From Corythucha ciliata (lineage: Eukaryota > Arthropoda > Insecta > Hemiptera > Tingidae): DNA of 64,000 bases. The notes under the pieces are model-generated. The model searched no databases, had not been told where the DNA came from, and worked only from the letters and a program-made list of their open reading frames with translations. Below, one piece after another: positions 9,985 through 21,100 of this stretch. The stretch's first letter is position 1. Every line of letters starts with the position of its first letter. The stretch covers positions 49,628,751 through 49,692,750 of the forward strand of contig CM075942.1 of assembly GCA_038030265.1 (NCBI GenBank). Reading direction: 5' to 3'. The position numbers were made by a program, and so were the translations under genes.

Positions 9985-11801
9985 ATCGTCCCGGGAGTCA
10001 TATGGGGATCAGAGCGTCGGGTACGTGGAATTGAGAAGAGTAAATGATGTAGTCGAGATCATTGGCCGTGTTACGCCGGAACACCGCGTAAACCGGCAGC
10101 CGTACGCGGTTGAAGTTTGGATTGACGAGAAGGAAGACATGATAAAAGACGGGAAATGCCTGGATTGCATCGCCTCTCAAGGTGAATGAGAGTTGAAGTT
10201 TTTGACGCAGTTGAGGGCCGAGTGGACAATACTGGTTTCAAGGCCCGTTCACAAGCTCTATGTTTTAGTTGTGTAGTGTCTATGCAACATAGCAAAATGC
10301 TTCATTCTTCGAGGGAATAAATTTAATTGGTTCAATAGACTCCACAGACGCATAGCACAGAGCTTGTGAACCCGCTCCCCCGAGCTTGTGTCTAAGGCCG
10401 TTTTCACACTTGAGATTCCGGTATCCGATTCCCGTATCAAGGATACTAAAAATACACTACAGTCAAGGCTCTCCTTCAAACTTAAATTCCGGAATCACAT
10501 ACTTTTAGTATCCGATACAGGAATCTCAAGTGTGAATGAGCGCGTTTGCCGCGTTGTATTTTTAGTATCATCTATTCGGGGATCGGATACTGGAATCTCA
10601 AGTGTGAAAACGGCCTAAGTGTTGCTATACTGGTTTAAACGATTTCGCATGCAAAATAATAAATCATGATTTATTAAGAGTTGACTCCCCCCCCCATTCA
10701 AAAAAGGAAAAATAAGTAATAGAGATTCGGTTCTAAGCTCATCTACAGACTACACATATGTAAATTTAAAGCCATTGTGGACGAACTAGCCCTAACTCAC
10801 ACGTTCATACGTTTGTGTTCACACACAACGTGTGAATTATAAGTGTTTTAGGTTTTGTACTATCTGATTTATATTTTTCAGGAGGGTGCAAACACCTGGT
10901 GGCATTCCTGTTTTGGATTCACAGGAGGAGTGAGGAGCCATCACCAACCGAGGTCGTGGCGTATTGGAGAAAGAGCACCTTATCAACCGTCGGTGATCGC
11001 AAGTACATGTCCCTCCGGGATTTCTGCGAAAAATCGTATTCCGTCGAGTGCCCTCTTCCTCAATCGTCTTCCTCCAACTTCCTTCGCAATTTCTTGGCCA
11101 ATTGCGCTGATCGAGGGGTTGTAAATATGATGACCTCCATGGAGGATGACAGTGATGTCAGTCAATTATCACTACACGTATTGTTCTTCAAGTACCGAAA
11201 AGACGCAATAAATCTATCTGCAAGTGATTTTATGGCTTTCGCGACGTCAAAAATGACTGCCGCACTCTGTACTGAAGGGTTTCGCTCAACCAAGGACCAG
11301 AGTGAGTCCAAAATTTGGCATGAGCTGCGATATGGCAGGATTACCGCCTCCAACATTTATCAAGCTGCGCACTGCTCGACAGAGGACGGAGCATTGGTAA
11401 ACCAAATTTTCGGGGCGTATTCTTTCGAAACCCGCGCAATGAAGAGGGGAAAGAGTTTGGAAAGCAGCGTGATTTTGAAAATTTCGGAGGACTTGCACTG
11501 CCCTCTGAAGAAGAGTGGTCTCCTTCTTCTGGGAGACCATCCAATTTTTGGAGCGTCCCCTGACGCCCTAGGCAGCGATTTCGTCGTTGAAGTTAAATGT
11601 CCAATGACGGATAAAACATTGAGACATTACCTGAATTCATCCAGACAGTTGACTCCAAAGTACATGGCGCAAATACAATTACAGATGTATTTTTATAATG
11701 CTACCAAAGGACTTTTCGCAATTGCAAACCCTGATTTCGAAAAGTCAAGAAAAGTAAAATATATCTGGGTACAAAGAGACGACAGTTTTACTGTTGACTA
11801 A
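9985..11801 (+). CDS. SWIM zinc finger - YqaJ-type nuclease gene of a DNA transposon (two 3' exons)
   Basis: Exon 9985-10181 follows a TTTTAG acceptor and ends CAAG|GTGAAT. Exon 10882-11801 follows TTTTTCAG. The junction completes codon G|GA and joins CLDCIASQ to GGCKHLVAFLF, making a SWIM zinc finger (CxxC...CxH) that neither exon has alone. The second exon holds a YqaJ-type (lambda-exonuclease-fold) nuclease domain: WHELRYGRITASN, KRGKSLESS, the Asp in FGASPDAL, the ExK pair in VVEVKCP, and Gln in YMAQIQLQMYFY. The stop is TAA at 11799-11801, with AATAAA near 11868. It converges on the THAP-DDE transposase gene at 13583-16115. ISL2EU/IS4EU transposons, as I recall them, carry such a nuclease beside the transposase. 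N-terminal exons upstream of 9985 were not identified. The single intron contains two MITEs. Confidence 0.88.
10241..10376. mobile_element. MITE, AGGCCCGTTCACAAGCTCT family (copy 1)
   Basis: Left end AGGCCCGTTCACAAGCTCT; the right end CAGAGCTTGTGAAC is degraded. A cleaner copy of the same family is at 37086-37221, sharing the interior words TTTATTCCCTCG and AATGAAGCATTTT in the opposite arrangement. It sits inside the intron of the SWIM-YqaJ gene. Confidence 0.75.
10396..10615. mobile_element. MITE with TAA target duplication in the YqaJ intron
   Basis: Perfect terminal inverted repeat GGCCGTTTTCACACTTGAG continuing to ATTCC and then GTATCCGA, flanked by TAA at 10393-10395 and 10616-10618. 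Internal subrepeats carry TTTTTAGTATC in both orientations. The 3-bp TAA duplication fits PIF/Harbinger-type elements. No coding capacity. Confidence 0.85.
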
Positions 11802-12037
11802 AAGCACGTTCGTTTTGGGAAAAGTATATATTTACGGTCTTTAGCAAAATTACCGATAATATTTGTAAATAAAAGAATTTAACTTTTTAATTTAATCTTA
11901 TTGTATACATTTGACTTTCATGTTCCCGAAGAAAAAGGATGTATGGTGTTCGTGAAAAAAATCGAGTCCCGAATTCATATTCTTGAACGATGTTGTGGTC
12001 TTATCTCAAGAATCAAAAGAGAAAACACCTTTCTTAA

Positions 12038-12179
12038 GCCCACTGACACACGACTAGGTCACTTGAGTGGCGCAAGACGGTTGGGACGGACCCATATTTC
12101 CCCTTGAAGTCACGCCACCCCTTGTGACAGGCTAATGCAAATAATTATATTAACGACCGGGCCTTGTGTGTCAGGGCCC
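12038..12179. mobile_element. MITE with TAA target duplication
   Basis: Ends GCCCACTGACACAC and GTGTGTCAGGGCCC are inverted repeats, flanked by TAA at 12035-12037 and 12180-12182. The interior is short and non-coding. The preceding 11802-12030 stretch holds the 3' flank of the YqaJ gene and an open + frame (HVPEEKGCMVFVKKIESRIHI) I cannot assign. Confidence 0.75.
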
Positions 12180-12180
12180 T

Positions 12181-12378
12181 AAGATAGGATGTGTCTAACC
12201 ACGTTATTTTATTTGCCGAAATCCAGTTTCGATGTATATTTATTAACCACAGTTTGATGTGCTGTGGCACATCAAACTTACGACGCTGAGGTAGAAATAA
12301 ACTGACGTACCTACTGACGTGATAACATCGAAACCGGTTTATGACAAAGAAATAACGTGGATAGACACATCCTATCTT
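12181..12378. mobile_element. MITE directly abutting the previous one
   Basis: AAGATAGGATGTGTCTA at 12181 is repeated inverted at 12362-12378, and the pairing continues inward (CCACGTTATTT / AAATAACGTGG; TTTCGATGT / ACATCGAAA). It is about 198 bp and non-coding, and it begins within the target duplication of the 12038-12179 element. The following 12380-12667 has no recognised gene. Confidence 0.75.
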
Positions 12379-12670
12379 GATAAAGTTGTTTCCCCTTTTG
12401 AGATGAGAGGATGAGACTTGATTACTTGATATTCGTGAAACACAACCAAAGGCGGATCTGGGACCTCCCTCTGAGCGAGAGGGGCGACTAACCGAAACCC
12501 CTCCCTCTCCCACAGCAACCCCTCCACCTTATGTTCAGAGCGATTTTACTACATCCACACATGGAAAAAGATCCACTTGTGTACAAAACCTCAAAAACGT
12601 TGAGAAAAGTTGTTTTTGGGGCATGCCGTATTGCCGTCGGTCAGTCTTTAGGTATCTATCTTCGTTTTTA

Positions 12671-12860
12671 AGGGGCCCAAACACGCACAATACATATTAT
12701 TGCACAAACAAGTTTGCACTATATTTTGTTTTCAGATGTTTACAGAATACAAATGGGTTGAACATTATACTGAACAACTCATCAATATAAGTCACAAACG
12801 TTCAATTTCATTGTGCAACCCCTAGTTTGCGCAATACTTATTGTACATGTATGGGCCGCT
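12671..12860. mobile_element. MITE with TTA target duplication
   Basis: Left end AGGGGCCCAAACACGCACAA pairs imperfectly with the right end (TTGTACATGTATGGGCCGCT). TTA flanks it at 12668-12670 and 12861-12863. Both subterminal regions carry GTTTGC and TTGCGC words. Non-coding. Confidence 0.7.
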
Positions 12861-13017
12861 TTAGTTAGCTGATGAAATGTAATATTGTACTTCGAATCTA
12901 ATTATACACCTTTCACAAAAATAGTTAAACTACCACATATTTCATTTTATCTTTTAAAATGATAACAGGAAATTAAACGTCTGCAGTGACGATTCCTCGA
13001 CCACCCTCTAATCCCCC

Positions 13018-13323
13018 TCGTCAACTACTCGGAATACACTTTCTCGCCTTATTTCTTCACCAATCCTGGTTTTTAAGGACTCGTTTTAATCTCCAGGAAA
13101 TTCCGCATACGCAGTAGTATTCCTTTTTTCAAATAAGTCGAAGGAAGAGCGTGTAATTTCGAGATCAAAGTTCAAGGCAAATTTAAAGTAACTTCTGGGA
13201 TGAAATTTGAAAAAGTGATACTACCGCATTTGCGGAATTTCCTGCAAATTTAAATGAGTCCTTAAAACCCAGGATTGGTCCGGAAATAAGGCGAGAAAGT
13301 GTATGCCGAGTATTAGACGAGGG
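13018..13323. repeat. Long inverted repeat, about 110-bp arms
   Basis: Left arm (CTCGTCAACTACTCGGAATA, then CTTTCTCGCCTTATTTC, AATCCTGGTTTTTAAGGACT, AGGAAATTCCGCA) is mirrored at 13200-13323. The centre is about 70 bp. It lies downstream of the transposase gene. No coding content is convincing. A degraded element with ACTAGAGCGGTA at its edge may occupy 13395-13560. Confidence 0.7.
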
Positions 13324-13582
13324 GGGGGCACCAGGAGGGGGGTCACCCGTGCAAGTCCACCTCAAGTCGAAAGTAATCAACACTAAGGTCGCGAACATAC
13401 TAGAGCGGTATGATTTCGTTTCGACTTCGCCTACGCTAATTGACTGCGTCTAGGACAGACAGAAACAACTGGAAATGTGTCAGAGTAATGTAAAAACGAT
13501 ATCGTATCGCCACAGTATGAACGCCGCCTAAAGATGATCGAGCAATTCAATTAACCGGACCCTTTAAAAAGTCTTTCAACAA

Positions 13583-16115
13583 TTACAGTATTATACTTTG
13601 AATGTTAATCAAGCCAGCTACGCAGGTTACCGCCAAGTCCAAGTCAGGAACCAACTTTCTGTCGACAGCGGTGTGTGGCAATAAATATTTAAATTCGCGG
13701 ATCCGTCCAATTACTCGTTCTATATGAACTCTTAGGCTGGCTATTTTTCGTCCAAGTGAAACGTCACTTCGCGACAATTTAGCCCCCACTGATGCCGAAG
13801 GAGGCCGTACTAAGCTTGCTTTCAAATCGTTCAAAACACCACTTAAATTCTTGAAGCCCCTATCAGCCATCACTTGATCTCCTGGACATATTTTGTTGAA
13901 GAATCCACATTGATTTACAAGTTCAACGTCCGTGATGCGGCCTCCGTAGCCTTTCGAAATAAAATTTATGAAACCGTTTGGCGTACATGATACCAAATAT
14001 TTGAAGGTGTTACAACCGTAGTAACTACTCCATGTCATGGCCTGCTTGTATGAATTATTTGGTTTTTCCACTTGTATCTCCATACAGTCGATAATAGCTG
14101 CCACTCTCGAAAAATGTTTTCGAAATGGCATGGGAAGCTTAAGAAAAACTCTCTCTCTGGTGGGCCAGTAAACGAATTGACGTAACTGGGTCGTTAATTT
14201 AGGCAGGGTTTTTTGAAATATTTTTGATGCATTCGACGCAGAAATCCCGAAATCATCCGCTAGGATGCCGAACTGATGATTGCACCTCAATTTTTTCAAA
14301 GTCATCATAATGTCTCTTACTGGGCTTGACGTAGATTCAGCCAGCATTCCTATCACAAAGAAACATTCTGGCGTAACGCCCAAGTACAACTTGGGCCTTC
14401 TTTCAATGTTTGTGAGTGTTTTGCTACAGCACTTCTCTTTATGTAACTGAATTTCAGCCACAGTAATACCAGACAATGTAGTCGTTATAGATAACGATCC
14501 GGGCGCTGCCATGACATCTGCGTCACTGAATAAGTCACTGATTTCACTGTACGTAAAGTCGCACTCTGGCTTTGCCTTTTCATGGCTGAAGCTGAGCTTA
14601 GGCTTTTTTCGAGTCACTTCGTGTTGGAAGGGCGATGTTGAGACGGACGATGTTTTCGTCGCAACCTGCACAGCTGCACTTCTATAGGGCGCCCTTGCTT
14701 GAATCCCGACGTCACGGCAGAATGGCTGAGCCTGAATACCTGCAGAAATTTTCGGAAAAATTAATGACATGAAATGTAATCATTCCAAAAAAAAGGCCCT
14801 CCTCCATCGTATGACCTGTGAATGAAAACAGTGAAAGGCCTAGGGAGGGGGGGATTTTTTTTGTTCAACTCAACTACAAGAGCTGTGTATTAGGTAATAG
14901 GCTGTTCTGATTCCGACTGATTATTTAAGCCCTTGGCAGAGGCTTGTTTGCGCGCACAACATTCCACGTTCTATATTAGCGTTATTCGTGGGGAGGTTTT
15001 AATATAGTTCAGGAACCCACATAACGCAAATTTTGGAACACAAATCCGTGCCATGAGATTTATTACGGAATTTGTGTTTTTTGTGAGCGCCAATCGTTTT
15101 TTGTCTGGGTTTGGTGAACGACTACCGGACTCACCTATTTCTTTCCTAATAATTGGCGAAAGTGGTGATGTAAAAGAATCTTTGCCAGAGAAAACGGTAT
15201 CTACTGCTTTCGAACTGGACGGGATAGGATCGTTGAAGTTATTCAGGCTGGCAGCGTCTTGTTCGATGAACTCCCTTGTCAGACAATGTCGCTCTTTTGT
15301 ATCGGCAACAAACAAACATCCTTCTTATAATGTATCTCTTCGAGGGCTTCTTGTCATCTCTAGAATACCAATTGGAATTGTTACGAATCTTCAGATACCG
15401 TATAAGTGAAGGACTCACCTATTTCTTCGCCAATCATTGTCGAAAGTGGCGATGTTAAAAAATCATCGCGAGGGAAAACGGTATCCGATGCCTTTGAATC
15501 GCACGGGACAGGATCAGTTAAGTTGTTTAGGCTGCCAGCGTCTTGGTCGATAAGCTCCCTTGGCAGACAATGTCGCTCTTTTGTTTCGGCAAAAAACAAC
15601 CCTCCCTCTTCTAGGGTGTCTCTCCGGGGCCTTCTTGTTTTCTCTAGGATAACATTTTGATTTGTTACGAATCTGAACATACCTACTATATAAGTGAAGT
15701 AGCTATATACATACGTTTTGGCACGCAGGATGGCAAGATAAATCTGGTAGGGATTACCCCTGGTTTTAAACGGATTGTTATATTTTTGTTTTTAGCGGTG
15801 AACATTCGAGCGTAAAATAAATTCTCCACCTCATTTTCAATCTGAAAAAATGACTATGAGTGCTGCGTATACTCTATAATCGGATTGTTACACTAAAATA
15901 CTGAAAAATACCAATCAAAATTTACTTACGTCGAAATGATCTTCACAAACGAAGAACTTTGATTTTGGAGAGAGGGGTTTTGTGTCACTTCTTAATGCTT
16001 TAATCCACAGAGATCTCTGAGGCTCCTTTGAAGGCAGTGAAATGTAAAGTTTTTGGGGGGCAGTCATTGTCGTATTTGTGCAACTAGGGACGAAACAGTA
16101 TTTATATCTCTGCAT
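13583..16115 (-). CDS. THAP-DDE transposase gene, four exons, apparently intact
   Basis: Exons on the minus strand: 16115-15930, 15841-15715, 15685-15419 and 14739-13583, all with GT donors and AG acceptors. Together they make 579 codons including the stop. Exon 1 starts MQRYKYCFVPSC and carries the first part of the THAP zinc finger (C7, C12, then C and H in FVCEDHF). Exon 2 completes it (LKPGVIPTRF). The third exon is a Ser/Asp-rich linker. The last exon has tandem GIQ/AVQ repeats and a DDE_Tnp_4 (PIF/Harbinger-type) catalytic domain with IIDCMEIQVEKP, VMADRGFKN and RVHIERVIGRI supplying the D-D-E triad. Start ATG 16115; stop 13583-13585. It converges on the YqaJ gene ending at 11801. A dead duplicate of exon 3 lies in the last intron. 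Probably the transposase of one autonomous ISL2EU-like element; its terminal repeats were not located. Confidence 0.92.
15127..15410 (-). pseudogene. Dead tandem duplicate of transposase exon 3
   Basis: This 284-bp segment is a tandem copy of 15411-15694. The copied exon retains its GTGAGT donor (exon end 15135), but the acceptor is destroyed: TATATAG|TAGG in the live copy becomes TATACGG here. The inherited frame also has a TAA stop at 15325-15327, where the live exon has GAA. The peptide otherwise matches (FVADTKERHCLTREFIEQDA against FFAETKERHCLPRELIDQDA). Splicing can simply skip it, so the gene need not be inactivated. Confidence 0.85.
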
Positions 16116-18139
16116 TTTTAACGTTAAAACGCGTCAAAACAACAAAAGTTCAGGCACCGAAAAGTATGTTGTTTACACAGTTGAAAAAAAAAAAAAAAAG
16201 ATGAAAAGCGTTATAGCACCATGGCAACTGACAGGGGGACTCCGATGCACAACTTCTCTAAAACACTACCAACTGTCTTCTCCTAATCACACTCATTCCG
16301 TGAGTTAAAGGCTGTTTTCTCTTTTTTCCTTAATCTTTTGTGTTATTTTCATAATTTATCCATTGAAAAAGTGTTTTTATGCGAAACAGGTAAAAATTAC
16401 TTGACGGCACATATGACGTAAAAATTCAGGGCTGGCAATCACAACGTGTTTGAAACGACCAAAAAATTCTAAATTAGTTTATTAATTAAATATTGAGTTT
16501 TTATACGAACGGACTATGATTTGCGCTCTATTTTAGTATAAATGAACAGTACAAAATAAATTAGTGCGTAAGTTCTGACCCATGAAACTTCCTCATTTTA
16601 TGTAAAAAAGTGATAATGAAACAGCGCACTGCTATATTCACGATGACGATGACAATATTTAGACGGGTTTAATAAGGGCGACGATCATAAAGGGATATAC
16701 GGAAGGGTAACAATCCGCTCTCAAAGATGTTTTAATTCACAAAAGTCTGAATAACAAATGAGAACTACAACGCGTATAAAGTATCAAAATCCTATGTTGA
16801 TAGGTCGTGGGTCGTCCGGTCCTTCATCGGCGGACCGGACTGTTGATTCCGCCGTATGGCTTCAAATGAATTCCACGCTAAAGAACGCACGTTATTATGC
16901 TGCTTATTATTGGGAGTTGCCTCTTTGTCTGTCGGTCACTTCGGGACACATCAGATACTCTGGAAAGGCAATAGCATCTGATTGTGAGTCTATAGCACGA
17001 AGTGGAACTGAGGCGGACGGTATAGTCGTAATCCTGAGACGATGAGCTTTCTCTCTGAAGCGATAACGACCTGAAGCTTGGGTCAGTGCGAATGATTCGA
17101 TGCTGTCGAATTTGTCCGCGATCTCCTTCCACCTATCTTTCTTTCTTTCCACACAACTGCGTCTGTTTTTCATGATCAAGAACTCCTCATCTCTTCGCCA
17201 CAACCGACACTTTGAAAATTTTGCGTACCGCTTCTGTGAATTAATATATAAACGAAATTCGTGTAGAATAGAACGATTTTTCCAAAATTACTACGAATCT
17301 AGCAAAAAATCACTGTCCGAGCACGACTGCACTGAACAAATTGCATTGGTCTGATGAGCTGCTGATGTGTAGATAAAAATTATTACTGTAGACAGCTTTA
17401 TCATGAAGAATTGACTCCGTCTCTTGGCTTTTTCTCTCCCCCACAGTTTTTCTTTTCTTTTTCTCTCTCTTGTTTTAGTTTATTTTCCGGGTAAGCTGAA
17501 ATGATTCGAAAATTGTCTTCACTTGAATTGTCCTCAGTGAGGTTATTTGAATGTGATATATTCTCGGCGAAAACTCGAAGGGGTCTGGGAAAAAACTAAG
17601 GGTTTGGTAACTCCAATTCGGAATTGATGGTGAAACGGGTTCTCTCCTAACTCGAACGAACTCTCAACTCCTAGAGTTAGCTAGCCCTCACTATGACACC
17701 GACCAAATGTAGTTTTCTCCATTTCTACCTCAGAAATTAGACAATTCTTTATTCTCAGCTGATAATTGAGGTTCGAGTTTACGGTTAACTTGGGGATAGC
17801 GAAAAAAATTCGTTTCACCTCTTCGAGCTAGTCTTGGCCGGCGGGTTAGCAAGAGCTCAAAACCTTTCTTAACCTCGTGTCACTCTTAACTTTGAGAGTT
17901 AATTAGCCCGCACTTCAACTCAAACTTGGCGAAATCCGCCATCAATATATTATGACTACATCATTCTTTCTCTAGTCATCATTACGTCATTAATTAATTA
18001 TTAGATATAAGTGTGAATTCCGCTAATTTATTTTTTATTTAAGATCAGTTTGTTTTTGTTACTTTGTTGAACAGTTTTTAAAGTCGAACCGAACTTGAAG
18101 AATACATCTTATTCCGCGTACGTTCATAAAAAAACAATC
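16116..18139. other. Intergenic region between transposase and LDH; possible Myb/SANT-like fragment
   Basis: A/T-rich sequence with a C/T-rich stretch near 17420-17475. The minus frame 17203-16907 includes MWRRDEEFLIMKNRRSCVER followed by KKDRWKEIADKFDSIESFAL, which vaguely resembles the Myb/SANT-like modules used in some transposon proteins; I cannot confirm it. A GAGTTAA-rich palindromic repeat occupies 17590-17945. A long A-run lies at about 16185-16200. Confidence 0.3.
17590..17945. repeat. GAGTTAA-rich palindromic repeat, second copy
   Basis: Contains TAACTC and GAGTTA words in both orientations and ends TTGGCGAAATCCGCCATCAA, the mirror of the GGCGGATTTCACC start at 7625. Probably the same short-element family, more degraded. 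No coding content. Confidence 0.45.
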
Positions 18140-21100
18140 TTATATTTGCAGTTTGCTGGTGATTTCATGCAGTGTTTTAGCCGCCTTTCTAAACATTTCC
18201 TGCTCCTTCTGTATCAACACCAACGGAATTATTTCTGTGATGCCGTTCAGACCGACGACGCACGGTAGGGAGAGGAAGATTTCCTCTTCTACGCCGTGGT
18301 ACCCCTGAAAAAGTACAAGGATTGTGTTGGGGGGGGGGGAACGATGGACTAGGATGTAAACACGTCAGGCCTGGTGAGTACGAACTTTAACTAGCGTGGT
18401 GACCGCGCAAACGTCGTTTAAATTTTGAAGAATCGAACTGCAAATCCTGGCAGTGTTGAAACCGATGGCCCACGAAGTGTAGCCTTTGAGTTTGATGATC
18501 TCTGACGCGCTAAATCGCGAAAGGTTCTCATTTAAAATCGATGGGACACTTGATGACTTGACAGTTCGCACCTGTTGACGACGCTTTTATGAAGTTCATC
18601 CAACCGTTCGGATTTTGTTATCTGGGATGAATGGTTAATGTCTTTCAAGTTAACTCCAGCAACTTGAAGATGCGACCAGACGGGCACTAAAACAAACGAC
18701 TCGCGTACAAAAGAGCGACTGAGAGTGATTTTTGTAAGTGCTCAATATTGGTACCACTTGAATCGCCGTGCTCGCCAATAATCCAAGCGTTGACCGCAGA
18801 TATATTTACGCCAAAATCATGAGCGATTAAATACTTAAGACGGCCCGTGTCCAAACTCGTTCCAGTTCCAATAATCGTGTTAATGGGCCGACCGCTGATT
18901 TTCCAGGCGGCGTACGTCAAAATATCAACTAGAAATTTGACGAAAGATGCAAGAGGTGCTCCGTATGGAGGGGGGGGGGAGTTAACAAACCGGGATTTGA
19001 GACAACCAATAAAATGGTGTCGGGGCTGTATTTCAGCAAATTAGGGACGATGACTTTAAGTATTGACACGTTCTGTTGCACCAAATCGAGTCGAGACTGT
19101 CCCGGTTTTTGGCGAGCTCCGGCCGTGATGATGCACACCTTGGAATTGGCAGTTTCACTGTAATCTTCTCGTTTGCAACATTTTTAAAAATATTAGTTTA
19201 AAACTTTACTAGAATTGTTGAAATATTTACGAACCGGTTCCACCGCTTATTTTCACTCCCGGAGTGAATGCGCTGCCCTGTTGAAGATCGAGGATCTCAC
19301 CCTTGAGTTTATCCTCGGCCACATCCACGATGGCTAACTCATTGGCAATGTTCTGAGAGTGCCCGTATATTTATTTTTTCATCATTTTTCAATTTACATT
19401 TGTATTAATTTAGCATATCATTGTAATCTACGCCTGGAGGGTTCAACGCTTCCTCTTTGAGAAAAATCACTAATATGCATAGTTACTATAGGCGGCTAAT
19501 ATTGAGAAGGAGGGTTAAAAAGTGCTGTTTTCGGGGTGTATACGTGTAAAATTTAAGAAAAACTCTATAATTCGTGACTGAAAGTGAAGTAAATCGCTAT
19601 TTCACAGTTACAACTGGGAAAAAACTATAATTCACAGCTAAAATTGAGAAAAAGTGATCATTTTCCGCTATAGTTGGGGAAAAAACAATTTGTGGCATCA
19701 GGAGGCAGCTTTGCGAATATGATAGTTCATAAATGAAAATCCCCAGTTTATTCTGTATAGTTCCTTATAATATGGTCGGCTAATAATGAGAACACGCTCT
19801 TTCGCGGCCAAGATATATTCTTTTTTTTTATAGATGATGAAGTAAAAATATAAATTTGATTACGTCACTTAAGCCCTGTTCACACGATGCAATGTTTGAA
19901 GCTAAATTGCATTCTGGATTTTTAAAAACATCCGGTCACTACCAGGGAACATATGTTTTTAAAAAACCAGCATCATGCAACAAACATTGCATCGTGTGAA
20001 CAGGGCGTAAAATTGAGAAAACTCGCTTAAATCCATGTTTTGTGGAGGAACTGTCACAGTTAAAATTGAGAAACAACGCTAAATGAAGACTTCTTGGGCA
20101 AATATAAGTCCGTGGTTGAAATGGAGGAAAAAAAAGCTAATTCGCGGTAAGAAGTGATGCAATAAACCGCTGCTTCAAGGCAAAAATGGTGAGAAATACT
20201 CAGGGGATAAACAATCAGGTAAAAACGTTAAAATGCAGACAATGCGCTCTTTTGTGGTCATTGGAGTCCATATTTTACGGCGAAAATTTAGAAAAACACT
20301 AATGTGTATTCTGGGGGCACGGTCGCAGTCACAATGGAGAAAAAACGCTAATTCACGGCTGACAAGTGAGACAAACCGGTAATTCACGAAAATGGAGGCA
20401 AAACGCTAATTCACGGCTCAAATCGCGAGAATAAACGCTCGTTTGCATCTAAAATTTAGCAAAAATACGCTCATCTATGGTTAGAAACAAGAAAAATCTC
20501 ACATTCGTGGTTTATATAAAAGATATTATCATGGCATAAGATTCAGAAAAAGTCATTCGTGCGTGTAAAATTGAAGAAATAGCGCTTTTTTTTACGGCTA
20601 ACATGGAGAAAAAGAGGCCAGAATTCGCAGCTGGAATCGAGTGAAAGCACTAACTCGCGGCTAAAAGTCAGAAGAAGCGAACATTATAGTGGCCATAAAA
20701 TTAAGAAAAAGGGCTCATTCGTGATTTACATTTGGAGGCCAGTGTATGGCTAAAATTGAGAAAAAACGCTAATATGTGGTGTTCTTGGAATTCATGGCTG
20801 AAAAGTGAGAAACTTCCGCTAAATCACTTTGGAAATGGTGGAAAAGCGATAAGTCGCTGTTAAATGAAGAAAAACCGCTCATGAGCGGCCAAAATTGGGC
20901 CAAATTGGCTAATTCGAACTTTGTTGTTAGGGGGGGGGGGGATTTTTCATGGGGCCGGATGCGCCCAATTATGTTTTTGAGTAGCCCTAACTCGCTAAAT
21001 TGGTTTTAATTTGGCCAACCCTGCAGACTTATTCATGAAAGGCGTCAGACCGTCAAAATTACTCTTTAAAATTGGCCTACTCTGACCACAAAGAAGCTCC

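Noticed and set aside
16907..17203. Confident Myb/SANT gene call
   Set aside because: Only a vague pattern of Trp and basic residues is visible, and a long frame is also open on the opposite strand.
19480..20910. CRISPR-like array
   Set aside because: Units are degenerate, adjacent, without unique spacers, and the genome is eukaryotic.
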